Positions 24,322-35,383 are shown, counted from the first letter of the stretch. The stretch is DNA of 50,815 nt from Pseudomonadota bacterium (GCA_022572185.1 JACZWL010000021.1:1-50815), one strand, 5' to 3'. A program made the numbers and translations. Notes: generated from the sequence alone by a model not told the origin.

Positions 24322-25371
24322 TCAGGATTTGTCAAAAAGGGGCAGCTCAGGGGCTGCATCACGCTGTGGCGGCGTCAGACCGAAATGCAGATACGCGTTT
24401 CGGGTTGCAACCCGGCCACGGGCCGTTCGCATGATGAATCCCTGCTGGATCAGGTATGGTTCGAGCACGTCCTCGATCGTGACCCGCTCCTCGCCGACGG
24501 CGGCGGAAAGGCTTTCGATGCCGACCGGACCGCCGTCGAATTTTTCGATGATCGTCTGCAGCAAGCGCCTGTCCATGGCATCGAAGCCATTTGGATCGAC
24601 CTGGAGCATATCCATTGCACTCACCGCTACCTGTTCCGTGATGACGCCGTCGGCCTGCACTTCGGCAAAGTCTCTGACACGCCGTAGCAGGCGATTGACA
24701 ACCCTCGGCGTTCCCCGCGCCCGTTGGGCGATCTGGTGGGCACCGTTCAGTTCCAGCGGCAGATCGAGTATTCCTGCCGACCGGTTCGCAATTGCCTCAA
24801 GTTCCTCCGTCGTATAGAACTCGAGTCGTTGCACAATACCGAAACGGTCGCGAAGCGGGGACGTCAGCAGACCTGCGCGAGTTGTTGCCCCGACGAGGGT
24901 AAACGGTGGCAGGTCGAGCTTGATCGAACGTGCCGCGGGACCCTCACCGATCATGATGTCGAGCTGGAAATCCTCCAATGCCGGGTAGAGTACTTCCTCG
25001 ACAACAGGACTCAGGCGATGGATCTCATCGACAAACAAAACATCGTTTGGCTCCAGGTTTGTGAGAATCGCCGCAAGATCGCCGGGGCGCTCGAGAACGG
25101 GCCCGGAGGTCTGTCTCAGGTTGACCCCCATCTCATTGGCAACGATGTGCGCCAGGGTTGTCTTGCCCAGACCCGGCGGTCCGAAGATCAGCACATGATC
25201 CAGCGACTCGCCGCGATTTCTGGCAGCCGTAATGAATATTGTCATCTGTTGCTTGACCGTGGCCTGACCGATAAAATCATTCAGTATTTTCGGTCTTATC
25301 GCCCGGTCGAATGCCTTGTCCTCGGCGCGAGGCACGGCGCTTGTCAATCGTTCATGTTCGATGCTGGTCAT
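24322..25371 (-). CDS. ruvB: Holliday junction branch migration ATPase RuvB
   Basis: A 349-residue AAA+ motor. Walker A is GPPGLGKTT, Walker B is LFVDEIHRL, sensor I lies in [20 protein letters not shown], and the C-terminal winged helix includes [16 protein letters not shown] and EPYLIQQGF(I/M)MRT(A/P)RGR. It works with RuvA and RuvC on recombination intermediates. It is separated from ruvA by 47 bp containing a short palindromic repeat. Confidence 0.97.
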   Translation of the reverse strand: MTSIEHERLTSAVPRAEDKAFDRAIRPKILNDFIGQATVKQQMTIFITAARNRGESLDHVLIFGPPGLGKTTLAHIVANEMGVNLRQTSGPVLERPGDLAAILTNLEPNDVLFVDEIHRLSPVVEEVLYPALEDFQLDIMIGEGPAARSIKLDLPPFTLVGATTRAGLLTSPLRDRFGIVQRLEFYTTEELEAIANRSAGILDLPLELNGAHQIAQRARGTPRVVNRLLRRVRDFAEVQADGVITEQVAVSAMDMLQVDPNGFDAMDRRLLQTIIEKFDGGPVGIESLSAAVGEERVTIEDVLEPYLIQQGFIMRTARGRVATRNAYLHFGLTPPQRDAAPELPLFDKS

Positions 25372-25374
25372 GTT

Positions 25375-25422
25375 CTAGTGGTCCAGTCTGAGTCCATCAA
25401 TATAGCCTTGTTGGACCACTAG
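25375..25422. repeat. Short palindromic repeat, copy c (ruvA/ruvB junction)
   Basis: A perfect 11-bp outer stem CTAGTGGTCCA/TGGACCACTAG (25375-25385 and 25412-25422) encloses a duplicated GTCCA and the 17-nt loop ATCAATATAGCCTTGTT. The ruvA stop codon TAG (25419-25421, minus strand) is part of the CTAG end. The element fills the ruvA-ruvB gap and ends 3 bp before the ruvB ATG. Confidence 0.8.
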
Positions 25423-26009
25423 CTTACAGCCTGGCGCAGTGCGAGCCGGATGATGTCTTCAGCAGATTTTTCCGCGGTATCCAGGCTGCCAAGCAAGCGG
25501 TTGATTTCGTTCGCCCTGTAACCCAGGGAAATCAGCGCATCAAATGCCTCGTTTCTGGGGTCGGATCGCGTTGTCCCGCTTTTATCGCTACCCGAATCTG
25601 TGGATATCCTGTCGATGCGGTCACGCATGTCGATAATCAGGCGTTCGGCAGTCTTCTTACCAACGCCGGGTATTTTGACGAGCATGGCAGTGTCTTCGTA
25701 CTGCACGCAACGCTGGAAATCAGCGACGGTCATGCCCGACAGAATTGCGAGGCCCATTTTGGCACCTACCCCACTGACCTTCAGAAGCGACCGGAACAGG
25801 GTCTTCTCTTCTTCGGTGGAAAACCCGAACAAGGTCTGTGCATCTTCGCGCACCACAAGATGCGTATAAAGGAAGAGCTCCGACCCGATCCCGGGCAGTG
25901 CAAGAAATGTCGACATCGGCGTTTCAATTTCGTAGCCGACACCGCCACACTCGAGAATAATCTGCGGTGGCTGCTTGTGCGCAAGGCGGCCGCGAAGAGA
26001 GCCGATCAT
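25419..26009 (-). CDS. ruvA: Holliday junction branch migration protein RuvA
   Basis: A 196-residue protein. It has the N-terminal OB fold (MIGSLRGRL... GVGYEIETP), the two helix-hairpin-helix motifs LLKVSGVGAKMGLAILS and LVKIPGVGKKTAERLIIDMRD, and the C-terminal RuvB-binding domain (NEAFDALISLGYRANEI). The start at ATG 26009 overlaps the ruvC stop codon by 3 bp. The longer frame upstream lies within ruvC. The stop codon is provided by a repeat element. Confidence 0.96.
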   Translation of the reverse strand: MIGSLRGRLAHKQPPQIILECGGVGYEIETPMSTFLALPGIGSELFLYTHLVVREDAQTLFGFSTEEEKTLFRSLLKVSGVGAKMGLAILSGMTVADFQRCVQYEDTAMLVKIPGVGKKTAERLIIDMRDRIDRISTDSGSDKSGTTRSDPRNEAFDALISLGYRANEINRLLGSLDTAEKSAEDIIRLALRQAVS

Positions 26010-26527
26010 TGAGTCCCTGCACCTGTTGACTTGCCGGACAGCCGCGCGTTCAAACGTCGCTGGTGTCCGTGGCAAAGAGCTGTAGCCAGCGCATCCGCCG
26101 CGTCGGCAGACGGTGCGCCGTCGAGTCGCAAAAGGGAAACCACCATGTGCTGGACCTGGTCCTTGGTCGCAGAACCGTTGCCGACCACCGCCTGCTTGAT
26201 CTCTCGTGGCGCATATTCGAAGACCTCGACATCCAGTTCGAACGTGGCGCACAGAGCTGCCGAACGGGCATGACCCAGCTTCAGGGCGCTGCCCGCATTT
26301 CGATGGACGAAAACGCTTTCGATGGCAACGGCATCGGGCCGGTACTCAGAAACGATCTGGCTTACTGATTCAAAGATGCGCTTGAGTCTGTCCGGAAATT
26401 CACCCTCGGTGCTTTGCACCGTGCCACACGCCACGTAAGTCGGGTTGTCGGCTTCGAAGTCAAGCACACCGAAGCCGGTCAGCCGCGACCCCGGGTCAAT
26501 TCCGAGAATTCTCAATTTGTCAGACAA
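26006..26527 (-). CDS. ruvC: Holliday junction resolvase RuvC
   Basis: A 173-residue RNase H-fold endonuclease. The acidic residues are D11 in ILGIDPGS, Glu in AVAIESVFVHRN, and the Asp pair in SADAADALATALCH. YAPREIKQAVVGNGSATKDQVQHMV is the family's signature. It is followed by ruvA with an ATGA overlap and preceded by yebC with a 21-bp gap. Confidence 0.97.
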   Translation of the reverse strand: MSDKLRILGIDPGSRLTGFGVLDFEADNPTYVACGTVQSTEGEFPDRLKRIFESVSQIVSEYRPDAVAIESVFVHRNAGSALKLGHARSAALCATFELDVEVFEYAPREIKQAVVGNGSATKDQVQHMVVSLLRLDGAPSADAADALATALCHGHQRRLNARLSGKSTGAGTQ

Positions 26528-26548
26528 ATCGCATCCTCAGCCGTCGCT

Positions 26549-27292
26549 TCATAACTGGGCCAGAATCTCTTCACTAATGTCAGCATTGCTGTAGACGTTC
26601 TGCACATCATCAAGGTCCTCGAGCATTTCAAGCATCTTGATCATCGAACTGGCTTCCTGCAATTCCAATTTGGAATGACTTGAGGCCCGCATGGTCACTT
26701 CAGCAATGTCCGGAGCGAATCCGGCTTCGAGCATCGCATGTCTGACCGATTCAAAGTCTGCGGGATCGGTCAGTACATCGATCGACATGTCTTCATCGAC
26801 GATGACGTCTTCGGCTCCTGCTTCGATTGCGGCGTCCATGATGGTGTCTTCGTCGCTCCCTGCAGGGTATGAAAGAAGACCAACGTGATTGAAAATGTAG
26901 CTGACCGAGCCGTCGGCGCCCAGATTACCACCGAATTTCGAAAACGTGTGGCGGACCTCCGCGACGGTCCGGTTGCGGTTGTCGGTCATGCAATCGACCA
27001 TGACTGCCGTCCCGCCGGGCCCGTAGCCTTCATAACGGATTTCCTGGTAGTCGGTTCCATCCAGTTCACCCGCGCCTCGTTTGATGGCTCGGTCGATATT
27101 GTCCTTGGGCATGCTTTGGGACTTTGCTTTCTCGACCGCAAGCCGTAATCTCGCGTTCGCGGCAATGTCCCCACCGCCGCTACGCGCAGCAATCGTGATT
27201 TCGCGAATCAGCTTGGTAAACAGCTTACCGCGCTTTTTGTCCTGGGCGCCCTTGCGGTGCTGAATATTCGCCCATTTACTGTGTCCTGCCAT
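26549..27292 (-). CDS. yebC: YebC/PmpR family transcriptional regulator / translation factor
   Basis: A 247-residue protein starting MAGHSKWANIQHRKGAQDKK, the invariant YebC N-terminus, with EIRYEGYGPGGTAVMVDCMTDNRNRT at its centre. The family binds DNA in some species and relieves polyproline stalling in others. An AGGA site precedes the ATG. It is the first gene of the ruv-tol cluster, divergent from relA. Confidence 0.95.
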   Translation of the reverse strand: MAGHSKWANIQHRKGAQDKKRGKLFTKLIREITIAARSGGGDIAANARLRLAVEKAKSQSMPKDNIDRAIKRGAGELDGTDYQEIRYEGYGPGGTAVMVDCMTDNRNRTVAEVRHTFSKFGGNLGADGSVSYIFNHVGLLSYPAGSDEDTIMDAAIEAGAEDVIVDEDMSIDVLTDPADFESVRHAMLEAGFAPDIAEVTMRASSHSKLELQEASSMIKMLEMLEDLDDVQNVYSNADISEEILAQL

Positions 27293-27488
27293 ATTTCCTG
27301 ATCACAAATCGCGGCCGCAGGAGCCAACAGGCCTCTGCAGCATGTCATTGATCATCGAGGGGTCGAAGAATCGCCCCGCCTTCTCTCCGGGCAGAGGAAC
27401 AACCGGGCAAACCGGCGCAACCGCAAAAGAAGCCTGAAACGCTTTCATACCCAATGTCCAAACGCCCAAGGACCTGTTTCGGACCGAT

Positions 27489-27518
27489 GGGCCGCGGCCC
27501 GAATTCTGGGCGTATGAT
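27489..27518 (+). promoter_or_regulatory. Candidate relA promoter region
   Basis: A perfect 12-bp palindrome GGGCCGCGGCCC (27489-27500) lies 12 bp upstream of a -10-like TATGAT (27513-27518), about 42 bp before the relA start. No convincing -35 is seen. The rest of the 267-bp yebC/relA divergent region shows nothing identifiable. Confidence 0.3.
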
Positions 27519-27559
27519 AACGGTTCTTAGTACCTCGCACACCACTGAAACATCGCCAA

Positions 27560-29692
27560 ATGGTCACTTCCGAGCTCGAAAACTTGAAAAAAAGCAGCGA
27601 TGAGGAAAGGCTTGTCGCCGCTGCACGGGAATTTCTCGATGCACTGCCCGAGCAAGAGCAGATCAGGCAGCAACGCGCGGAAGGCCGGGCCATTGCAGAT
27701 ATTGTTGAGGGTCTGGGACTGTCGCCCGACGTGATTGCGGCCGTTCATGTCTATCCTCTTCTCCGTGACGATCTGCTGGGGAGCGCGAAGCTGGAGGCCA
27801 GCGATATTGGGGAGCTGGCCGGCATCGCCCATGGGCTGGTACAGCTTGGCAGGTTCAGGCTGCCGCCAGACTGGCAGCCCGGCGAGGCGCTTGCCGTGCA
27901 GCAGTCGGAGGCGCTGCGCAAAATGCTATTGGCCGTCGTGTCCGATGTGCGCCTCGTCCTCGTGCGCATCGCCGAACAGCTGTATCGACTGCGCCTCGCG
28001 AAAAAAGCACCGATGGATGAGCAACAGGCACTGGCCATCGAGACCCGCGAGATCTATGCGGCGCTGGCGAACAGGCTCGGCGTATGGCGACTCAAGTGGG
28101 AACTGGAGGACCTCGCTTTCCGGTATCTCGAACCGGTTACCTATAAGCAAATCGCGCAGTCCCTGAACGAAAAGCGCACAGAACGGGAATCGTTCATTGC
28201 CACGGTCAAGTCACAACTGCTGGTCGAACTCGCAAAGGCAGGCCTCGACGCAGACATCAGCGGCCGGCCCAAGCATATTTACAGCATATGGCGAAAGATG
28301 CAGCGTAAGGGATCGGGTCTCGAGCACATTTTCGACGAGCGTGCCGTGCGGGTGCTCGTCAACGACGTCAGAGAATGTTACGCGGCGCTCGGCGTCGTTC
28401 ATAACCTGTGGTCATACCTGCCGGGTGAATTCGACGACTACATCGCGAATCCGAAGGAAAATAATTACCAGTCATTGCATACGGCCGTGATTGGTCCGGA
28501 AGGCCGAACGGTTGAAGTGCAGATACGCACACACGATATGCACCGGCAGGCAGAACTCGGTGTCGCTGCGCACTGGCGCTACAAGGAAGGCAGCCCTCCG
28601 GAAGCGGCGTTCGATCAGAAGATTCGTTTTATCCGACACATACTCGAACCGTCGGACCGGGATGATGAGCTGCTCGACCAGATTCGTGACGACGTGTTCG
28701 AGGATCGCGTATATGCGGTCAGCCCGAAAGGCGACGTCGCCGAAATGCCCGCCGGCTCGACACCGCTGGACTTTGCTTATCACGTACACACACAGGTCGG
28801 TCATCGATGCCGTGGCGCCAAGGTCAACGGCCGGATAGTGCCGTTAAGCTACAAAGTCCAGAACGGCGATAAAATCGAGATTATTACAGCGAGCGAGGCG
28901 AAACCGAGCCGCGACTGGTTGAACCCGCAGCTTGGCTACCTGGCAGCAACACGAAGCCGGGCCAAGGTCAGGTCGTGGTTCAGACAGCAGGACAAGGAAC
29001 AAAACCGGCGGCAGGGACGGGAAATGCTCGAGCGTGAATTGGCGCGATTGAACGTACGCGACATACCGGCCAACGAGATCGCAAAGCATCTCAAGTTCAA
29101 AGACAGCGCGGCGCTTTGCACTGCGCTCGGCGCCGGAGACTTGTCCACTGCCGCGATCGCAACTGCGCTGCAGAACCTGCGCCGTGATGAATATGGCGAA
29201 ATTCTGAAAAAGCCGCGGCAGAGAAAGTCAAAGGCAGCGCAGCGAAATAAGACCTCGATCAGTGGCATTGGTGATCTGCTCTCCACATTTGCCAGGTGTT
29301 GCCGTCCCGTGCCACCGGAACATATTGCCGGTTACATCACGCAAGGCCGCGGTGTCAGCATCCATCGCCAGGACTGCGGCAACTTTCTCCGCCTGAACTC
29401 GCGGAATCCGGAACGCGTCATCGAAATTGACTGGGGTAACTCCGAACATGCGAGCTACCCTGCGGAACTCAAGTTGTACGCGTACGATCGACAAGGCCTG
29501 CTACGCGATATCAGCAGCGTCCTTGCCGATGAAAAAATCAGCGTGCTGGCCATGCAAACGAAATCGGATAAAAAACGAATGCAGGCTATCATGGAGCTCA
29601 GTATTGAAGTCCCGGGCTTGCCGGCATTGAGTCGGATCATCAGCCGACTCGAGCAAGTGCCGAACGTGACATCAGTTCGTCGCAGAAATTAA
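27560..29692 (+). CDS. relA: GTP pyrophosphokinase RelA
   Basis: A 710-residue (p)ppGpp synthetase of the stringent response. The N-terminal hydrolase-like domain lacks the HD metal-binding motif, so it is synthesis-only RelA rather than SpoT. The synthetase domain shows SGRPKHIYSIWRKM, FDERAVRVLV and EFDDYIANPKENNYQSLHTAV (acidic EFDD of RelA types). The TGS domain (VYAVSPKGDVAEMPAGSTPLDFAYHVH), a zinc-finger-like FARCCRPVPPE and a C-terminal ACT domain (ELKLYAYDRQGLLRDIS) follow. Monocistronic and divergent from yebC. Confidence 0.95.
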   Translation: MVTSELENLKKSSDEERLVAAAREFLDALPEQEQIRQQRAEGRAIADIVEGLGLSPDVIAAVHVYPLLRDDLLGSAKLEASDIGELAGIAHGLVQLGRFRLPPDWQPGEALAVQQSEALRKMLLAVVSDVRLVLVRIAEQLYRLRLAKKAPMDEQQALAIETREIYAALANRLGVWRLKWELEDLAFRYLEPVTYKQIAQSLNEKRTERESFIATVKSQLLVELAKAGLDADISGRPKHIYSIWRKMQRKGSGLEHIFDERAVRVLVNDVRECYAALGVVHNLWSYLPGEFDDYIANPKENNYQSLHTAVIGPEGRTVEVQIRTHDMHRQAELGVAAHWRYKEGSPPEAAFDQKIRFIRHILEPSDRDDELLDQIRDDVFEDRVYAVSPKGDVAEMPAGSTPLDFAYHVHTQVGHRCRGAKVNGRIVPLSYKVQNGDKIEIITASEAKPSRDWLNPQLGYLAATRSRAKVRSWFRQQDKEQNRRQGREMLERELARLNVRDIPANEIAKHLKFKDSAALCTALGAGDLSTAAIATALQNLRRDEYGEILKKPRQRKSKAAQRNKTSISGIGDLLSTFARCCRPVPPEHIAGYITQGRGVSIHRQDCGNFLRLNSRNPERVIEIDWGNSEHASYPAELKLYAYDRQGLLRDISSVLADEKISVLAMQTKSDKKRMQAIMELSIEVPGLPALSRIISRLEQVPNVTSVRRRN

Positions 29693-29774
29693 AGGGGATT
29701 CTGCCCGAGTGTCTCGCCCGTAGTTGCGTAGCTGGGGACAGGCCCCGGGACAGACCCCGTTAGCTGTGGCGATA

Positions 29775-31202
29775 TCATTTATTGATGAAGTTCAACGCGC
29801 GTTTGTCTACGGCCAGCGAAGCCTCGTGTATGGCTTCGGTCAGGCTCGGATGTGCATGTATCGTGCGTTGAAGGTCCTCGGTACTTGCCGAGAATTCCAT
29901 CGCGAGGACGGCTTCGGAAATCAGCTCACCGGCCATTGGGCCGATGATGTGAACGCCGAGAACTTCGTCGTCGTCTTTTGCTGCAATAATCTTGACCATG
30001 CCGGCGGTCTGCTCCATCACTTTAGCCCGGCCGTTCGCAGCGAAGGGAAACGTACCTGTTTTGTATGGCCGGCCGCTGGCCATGACTTCCTCTTCGGTCT
30101 TGCCGACCCAGGCAATTTCCGGCGCCGTATAAATGACCGAGGGAATGACATTGTAGTTGAGCTCGGCAATTTCGCCTGCGATGAGATCGGCGGCCATAAC
30201 GCCTTCTTCGGAGCCTTTGTGGGCCAGCATCGGGCCCCGGACACAGTCACCGACAGCAAACACGCCCTTGACGCTGCTGCGGCATTGATCGTCGACCTCG
30301 ATGCAGCCGTGGTCGTCGGTCAGCACACCGGCATCGTCGGCAAACAGGCCATCGGTAAAAGCCCTGCGACCAACGGCGACGATCAGTTTTTCAACGTTAA
30401 CAGTTTGGGAACCGTCCTTGTCTTCGTACTTGACCGTGACGCCCTTAGCCGACGCTTTCGCTGACGTGACTTTGGCGCCAAGATGTATTTTCAAGCCCTG
30501 TTTCTTGAAGTGCCGTACCGCGTCTTTCGCAATCTGCCTATCGGCCATAAACAGAAAGTCATCCATCGCTTCCAGAATTATGACGTCCGCCCCAAGCCGG
30601 TTCCAGACGCTACTGAGTTCGAGGCCGACTATGCCGGCGCCAACGACGCCGAGCGTCTTGGGGACTTCCGAAAATTCCAGCGCGCCCCAGGAATCGACGA
30701 TGCGCTCACCATCGAATGGCGCGACCGCCAATTCGATCGGCGTTGATCCGGATGCGAGAATGACGTAGCGCGCATCGAGTACTTCAACGTCGCCATCGGT
30801 CGGCGTGAACTCGACCTTCTTGCCCGCCAACAGTTTTCCGTGGCCGACGAGCCCTTCTATCTTGTTCGCCTTGAACAGTCCGGCAATGCCGCCGGTCAGC
30901 TGTCTGACAATAGTGGCCTTGCGTTTCTGCATCGCAGCGATATCGATAGCGACGCCGGACATTTTGATACCGTGTTTGCCGAACTCATTTTCGGCGCGAT
31001 GAAACAGCTCCGAAGATTCCAGCAACGCTTTTGAGGGTATGCACCCTGCATTCAGGCAGGTTCCACCGAACGCGTTACTGCCGTCCAGGTTTTCCCATTC
31101 GTCAATGCAAGCTACGTTCATACCGAGCTGGCTGGCGCGGATTGCCGCGACATAACCGGCTGGTCCAGCGCCGATAACAATAAGGTCAAAACTTCTGCTC
31201 AT
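29775..31202 (-). CDS. lpdA: Dihydrolipoyl dehydrogenase (E3 of the 2-oxoglutarate dehydrogenase complex)
   Basis: A 475-residue FAD disulfide oxidoreductase that reoxidises dihydrolipoamide. The FAD motif is VIGAGPAGYVAAIRAS, the redox-active disulfide C49/C54 is in GGTCLNAGCIPSKALL, the NAD-binding motif is VVGAGIVGLELSSVW, and the C-terminal active site includes HAHPSLTEAIHEA. It is the last gene of sucA-sucB-lpdA, 48 bp after sucB. It converges with relA; a GC-rich palindrome-like stretch lies between. Confidence 0.96.
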   Translation of the reverse strand: MSRSFDLIVIGAGPAGYVAAIRASQLGMNVACIDEWENLDGSNAFGGTCLNAGCIPSKALLESSELFHRAENEFGKHGIKMSGVAIDIAAMQKRKATIVRQLTGGIAGLFKANKIEGLVGHGKLLAGKKVEFTPTDGDVEVLDARYVILASGSTPIELAVAPFDGERIVDSWGALEFSEVPKTLGVVGAGIVGLELSSVWNRLGADVIILEAMDDFLFMADRQIAKDAVRHFKKQGLKIHLGAKVTSAKASAKGVTVKYEDKDGSQTVNVEKLIVAVGRRAFTDGLFADDAGVLTDDHGCIEVDDQCRSSVKGVFAVGDCVRGPMLAHKGSEEGVMAADLIAGEIAELNYNVIPSVIYTAPEIAWVGKTEEEVMASGRPYKTGTFPFAANGRAKVMEQTAGMVKIIAAKDDDEVLGVHIIGPMAGELISEAVLAMEFSASTEDLQRTIHAHPSLTEAIHEASLAVDKRALNFINK

Positions 31203-31250
31203 GAATTTCTCTTGTGTTTGACTGCGACGGTCGCCGCAGCATTCGTCGAT

Positions 31251-32489
31251 CTACAATTGCAACAGTAGCCGGCCGGGATCCTCGAGCGAGTGCTTGAGGC
31301 TCACCAGAAACTGCACTGCTTCCCGGCCATCGATTATCCGATGATCGTATGTCAGGGCAACATACATCATCGGCCGGACGAGCACTTCGCCGTCGACCGC
31401 CATCGGCCGATCCTGGATCGCGTGCATGCCCAATATGCCGCTCTGTGGCGGGTTGAGAATCGGTGTCGACAACAGTGAACCGAAAATACCACCATTGGTG
31501 ATCGTAAAAGTTCCGCCGGTCAAGTCTTCCATGGTCATCGTGCCATCTCCGGCTTTCTTGGCCAGTGCCGCAATGTTGCCTTCAATTTCGGCAAAACTCT
31601 GGCGGTCGACATCACGAAGTATCGGGACCATCAGACCACGGTCGGACGACACCGCAATTCCGATGTCGTAATAGTCGTGATAGATAACATCGCTGCCTTC
31701 AACGGATGCGTTGACAACCGGAAACTTCTTTAACGCCTCGACCGACGCCTTGACAAAGAATGACATAAAGCCGAGTCGTTCGCCGTGTTCTTTTTCAAAC
31801 GCTTCCTTGTATCGCTTACGCAAGGAAATTACCTTGGTCAGGTCAATTTCGTTAAACGTCGTAAGCATCGCGGCGCTGTGTTGAGCTTCCACCATGCGCT
31901 CGGCAATACGTGCGCGCAACCGCGTCATCGGCACACGCTGTTCATTCCTCCCCGCAATCGCAGGCACGTGGCCCGCCGCAACGGCCGGCGCGGGATCGCC
32001 CGGGGTTACATTTTCGTCGGCGTGACTTTTCAGGTAGGACATCACATCCGCTTTGGTAATTCGGCCGTCCTTGCCGCTGCCGGTGACAATTATTGCGTCC
32101 AGGTCGTGCTCATCGAGCAGACGCCGCACGGACGGGCTTAGTTTGTGTGCGCTTGCCACGCTTTTTAGCGCCCGGACCTCGGCATTTTCAAGCTCAGCTT
32201 GCTCGGCCAACTGTGTCTCCGCATTGGCTGGCGGTCGCGCGGTGGCTCCCGCGCCTTCCAGGAGAATCGCAAGCACCTGGCCGCTCGTTACCGTCGTGCC
32301 GCCGGCAATTTTGATTTCCTGCAATGTGCCCGATGAGGGTGCCGGCACTTCAAGCACTACCTTGTCTGTCTCCAGATCGACGAGATTCTCGTCTCTTGCA
32401 ACCGCGTCGCCTTCTTTCTTGTGCCAGGCGAGCAGGGTTGCGTCAGTCACTGACTCGGGCAACTGAGGAACTTTGATTTCGATACTCAT
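31251..32489 (-). CDS. sucB: Dihydrolipoyllysine succinyltransferase (E2 of 2-oxoglutarate dehydrogenase)
   Basis: A 412-residue E2 core. It has one lipoyl domain with lipoyl-lysine K43 in [10 protein letters not shown], a peripheral-subunit-binding domain ([33 protein letters not shown]) and the catalytic acyltransferase domain ending [18 protein letters not shown]. The ATG at 32489 begins [14 protein letters not shown], preceded by a GGAAG-type ribosome-binding site; the 13 codons further upstream are not conserved. It lies 38 bp after sucA. Confidence 0.96.
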   Translation of the reverse strand: MSIEIKVPQLPESVTDATLLAWHKKEGDAVARDENLVDLETDKVVLEVPAPSSGTLQEIKIAGGTTVTSGQVLAILLEGAGATARPPANAETQLAEQAELENAEVRALKSVASAHKLSPSVRRLLDEHDLDAIIVTGSGKDGRITKADVMSYLKSHADENVTPGDPAPAVAAGHVPAIAGRNEQRVPMTRLRARIAERMVEAQHSAAMLTTFNEIDLTKVISLRKRYKEAFEKEHGERLGFMSFFVKASVEALKKFPVVNASVEGSDVIYHDYYDIGIAVSSDRGLMVPILRDVDRQSFAEIEGNIAALAKKAGDGTMTMEDLTGGTFTITNGGIFGSLLSTPILNPPQSGILGMHAIQDRPMAVDGEVLVRPMMYVALTYDHRIIDGREAVQFLVSLKHSLEDPGRLLLQL

Positions 32490-32527
32490 TTGATCTTCCG
32501 TGTTTCTTTTCTTGGCGTGTCGGATCA

Positions 32528-35383
32528 CTACTGCTTATTGGTTTTGCTGGCCTTCACTTTTATATCGAGCGCAGCCTCGACCAGGGCCCGCTGTTGCTGG
32601 AGATGTAATTTGAAGTTACCTGATGCCGGTGCTGCTGCGCCCGGCCGGCCGGCATAATAAAGTTGCCGTGGGCCGCCCAAGGGCTCCTGCAGACGATGCC
32701 GAATCTGATACCAGGCACCCTGGTTCTGCGGTTCTTCCTGGCACCAGACGATGTCGTTCGCGTTCGGGTAGCTGGCGATGATCTTCGCGAACTCTTCAAC
32801 CGGAAACGGGTAGAGCTGTTCGATGCGGACGATCGCAACATAGGAAATATTGTGTATGTGCCGCGCCTCAACGAGATCGTAATAGACCTTGCCACTGCAG
32901 AAAACGAGCCGCTGCGTATTCTTCGCGACAATGTCGCTGCCGTCGGGAATGATCAGCTGAAAGCAGCCCTCGGACAAAGCACTCAGCGGAGACACTGACA
33001 TTTTGTGGCGCAGCAGACTCTTCGGCGTCATGACGATGAGCGGTTTGCGAAAAGATCGCAGCATCTGCCTGCAAAGCAGGTGAAACATTTGCGCGGGCGT
33101 GGACGGCACACATACCTGCAAGTTGTGTTCCGCAGACAATTGCAGGAATCGCTCGAGCCGGCCAGATGAGTGTTCGGGCCCCTGTCCTTCATATCCGTGC
33201 GGCAAGAACAGGGTCATGCCGCACAAACGTCCCCATTTCGCTTCACCGGAACTGATGAACTGATCGATAACCACCTGGGCACCGTTCGCAAAATCGCCGA
33301 ACTGGGCTTCCCAGATTACCAGCGTGTTCGGCTCTGTCGTCGCATAGCCATACTCGAAGGCCAGGACGGCCTCTTCGGATAGCAGGGAATCGATGATCCT
33401 GAACGACGAGGGGCGGTCAGAAATATGCTCGAGCGGAATGTATTCCTGCCGGTTGGCCTGGTTATGCAGTACTGCATGGCGGTGAAAGAAAGTGCCACGA
33501 CCACTGTCCTGGCCCGTCAGGCGGCAATTGTGACCCTTTTTTATGAGGCTGGCATAGGCCATCGTTTCGGCGAAGCCCCAGTCCATATCGATTTCACCGG
33601 CCACCATTTTTACTCGCGCGGCCATGATGCGCTGTACCCTGCCATGCGGCACGAACCCGGCCGGCATCGTGGTGATCGATTTGCCGAGTTCTGCGACCAG
33701 CGCCGGACTGAGCGTGGTATCGACCGGTTCGTCCCAGTTGGCGCCGAGGTATGGGTGCCAGTCGACCGTGAACTCGTCGCCGATCAAGCCGAGCGACGAC
33801 TTTGGCACGGGTTCTCCGCGATCGAGGCGTTCCCGGTAGTCCTCCTGCAACTGGCGGATGCCGGCAGCATCGATCAGACCCGCGTCGACGAGTCTTTCGG
33901 CGTAGAGTTCGCGGGTTGTTTTTTGCTGCCGGATTCGTGCGTACATGACCGGCTGCGTTGCAGCCGGCTCGTCCGCTTCATTGTGTCCGTGGCGGCGATA
34001 GCAAACGAGGTCGATCACGACATCCTTCTTGAATCTTTGCCGGTATTCCAGAGCCAATCGCATGACGAAAATCGCCGCTTCGGGGTCGTCACCGTTGACA
34101 TGAAATATCGGTGCCTCGATCATCTTGGCGACGTCGCTGCAATACGGCGTAGAACGCGCATCCTGCGGGCGGCTGGTCGTGAAGCCGATCTGGTTGTTTA
34201 CAACGATGTGAATAGTTCCACCGGTTCGGAACCCGTTTGTCTGCGACATCTGGAATGTTTCCGTAACCACGCCCTGCGCACAGAATGCGGCATCACCATG
34301 CACCAGCACGGGTACGACTTCCTGTCGCTCCAGGTCGCCACGACGCTGCTGGCGTGCCCGTACCGAGCCTTCCACGACCGGATCGACTATCTCCAGATGT
34401 GAGGGATTAAACGCGAGCGCAATATGCACATTTCCGCCCGGGGTCTTCATGTCCGCCGAAAATCCCATGTGATATTTGACGTCGCCCGAGCCCTTGATCC
34501 CGGTCGGGTCGATACTGCCCTCGAACTCTTCGAACAGGTCTTCCGGAGACTTGCCCAGCACATTGACCAGGACATTGATTCTGCCGCGATGCGCCATGCC
34601 GATCACGAACTCGCGCACACCCGCCTTGCCGCCCTGCTGAATAAGATCGTCGAGCATCGGAATGAGGCTCTCGCCCCCTTCCAGGGAAAAACGTTTCTGG
34701 CCCACAAAACGCGTGTGTAAATATCGCTCGATGCCTTCCGCGCAGGTCAGCTGATCGAGGAGCCATCGTCGTTCGCCATCTTCAAGCCCACCAGACACGG
34801 CGCCCTGCTCGAAATGCTTGCGCAACCAGAGCCGCTCCCGCGCACGCGAAACATGGGCGAACTCGGCGCCTATCTTGCCGCAATAGATTTTCTTCAGGAG
34901 CGCGTAGATATCCCGTAGCTTCATGCGGCGGCTTCCTGTACCCGCCAGACCGCCCGTGGAGAATTCGGAGTCCATGTCAGCCTCTGTCAGGCCGAGATAG
35001 TCCAGTTTCAGGACGCCGGGTACGTGCCGTTCCTGAAGTTTCAGGGGATCCAGATCAGCAATTTGATGTCCCCTGAGGCTATAGACCTGGATCAGGCGGG
35101 ACACTGCGGCTTGTTTCTCGTTCGCTGCCGTCAGGCTGGATGCTGCGAAGGCCGTGGTTCCTCCGTTGCCATGGCCGGCCCGGGACCTTTCCAGCAGACG
35201 CCGCCGGATCGGCGTATGTGCTATTTCTGCCTGACCGTCGCCAAGACTCCGGAAATAGCGTCGCCAGACCTCCAATACATCGTCCGGATTCTCCATAAAT
35301 TGCTCGTACAGCGCTTCAATCGCAGCTGCGTTGCTGCCGAATAGTGGCGAAGACGCATATTGGTCTTTTAGGGAATTGCTCAT
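32528..35383 (-). CDS. sucA: 2-oxoglutarate dehydrogenase E1 component
   Basis: A 951-residue thiamine diphosphate enzyme, normal length for SucA. It begins with the E2-binding helix [22 protein letters not shown]. It shows the E1 catalytic-core landmarks [45 protein letters not shown] and [13 protein letters not shown], and [25 protein letters not shown] in the transketolase-like domain. First gene of the sucA-sucB-lpdA operon. No sdh genes are adjacent. Confidence 0.97.
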   Translation of the reverse strand: MSNSLKDQYASSPLFGSNAAAIEALYEQFMENPDDVLEVWRRYFRSLGDGQAEIAHTPIRRRLLERSRAGHGNGGTTAFAASSLTAANEKQAAVSRLIQVYSLRGHQIADLDPLKLQERHVPGVLKLDYLGLTEADMDSEFSTGGLAGTGSRRMKLRDIYALLKKIYCGKIGAEFAHVSRARERLWLRKHFEQGAVSGGLEDGERRWLLDQLTCAEGIERYLHTRFVGQKRFSLEGGESLIPMLDDLIQQGGKAGVREFVIGMAHRGRINVLVNVLGKSPEDLFEEFEGSIDPTGIKGSGDVKYHMGFSADMKTPGGNVHIALAFNPSHLEIVDPVVEGSVRARQQRRGDLERQEVVPVLVHGDAAFCAQGVVTETFQMSQTNGFRTGGTIHIVVNNQIGFTTSRPQDARSTPYCSDVAKMIEAPIFHVNGDDPEAAIFVMRLALEYRQRFKKDVVIDLVCYRRHGHNEADEPAATQPVMYARIRQQKTTRELYAERLVDAGLIDAAGIRQLQEDYRERLDRGEPVPKSSLGLIGDEFTVDWHPYLGANWDEPVDTTLSPALVAELGKSITTMPAGFVPHGRVQRIMAARVKMVAGEIDMDWGFAETMAYASLIKKGHNCRLTGQDSGRGTFFHRHAVLHNQANRQEYIPLEHISDRPSSFRIIDSLLSEEAVLAFEYGYATTEPNTLVIWEAQFGDFANGAQVVIDQFISSGEAKWGRLCGMTLFLPHGYEGQGPEHSSGRLERFLQLSAEHNLQVCVPSTPAQMFHLLCRQMLRSFRKPLIVMTPKSLLRHKMSVSPLSALSEGCFQLIIPDGSDIVAKNTQRLVFCSGKVYYDLVEARHIHNISYVAIVRIEQLYPFPVEEFAKIIASYPNANDIVWCQEEPQNQGAWYQIRHRLQEPLGGPRQLYYAGRPGAAAPASGNFKLHLQQQRALVEAALDIKVKASKTNKQ

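Noticed and set aside
29735-29760. GC-rich hairpin-like stretch (GGGGACAGG-CCCCGGGACAGACCCC) between convergent relA and lpdA
   Set aside because: It could be a terminator or worn REP-like element, but the pairing is ambiguous and no T tract follows, so I do not call it.
33425-34402. 325-codon open frame on the plus strand within sucA
   Set aside because: Antisense shadow of a highly conserved gene; no protein-like motifs.
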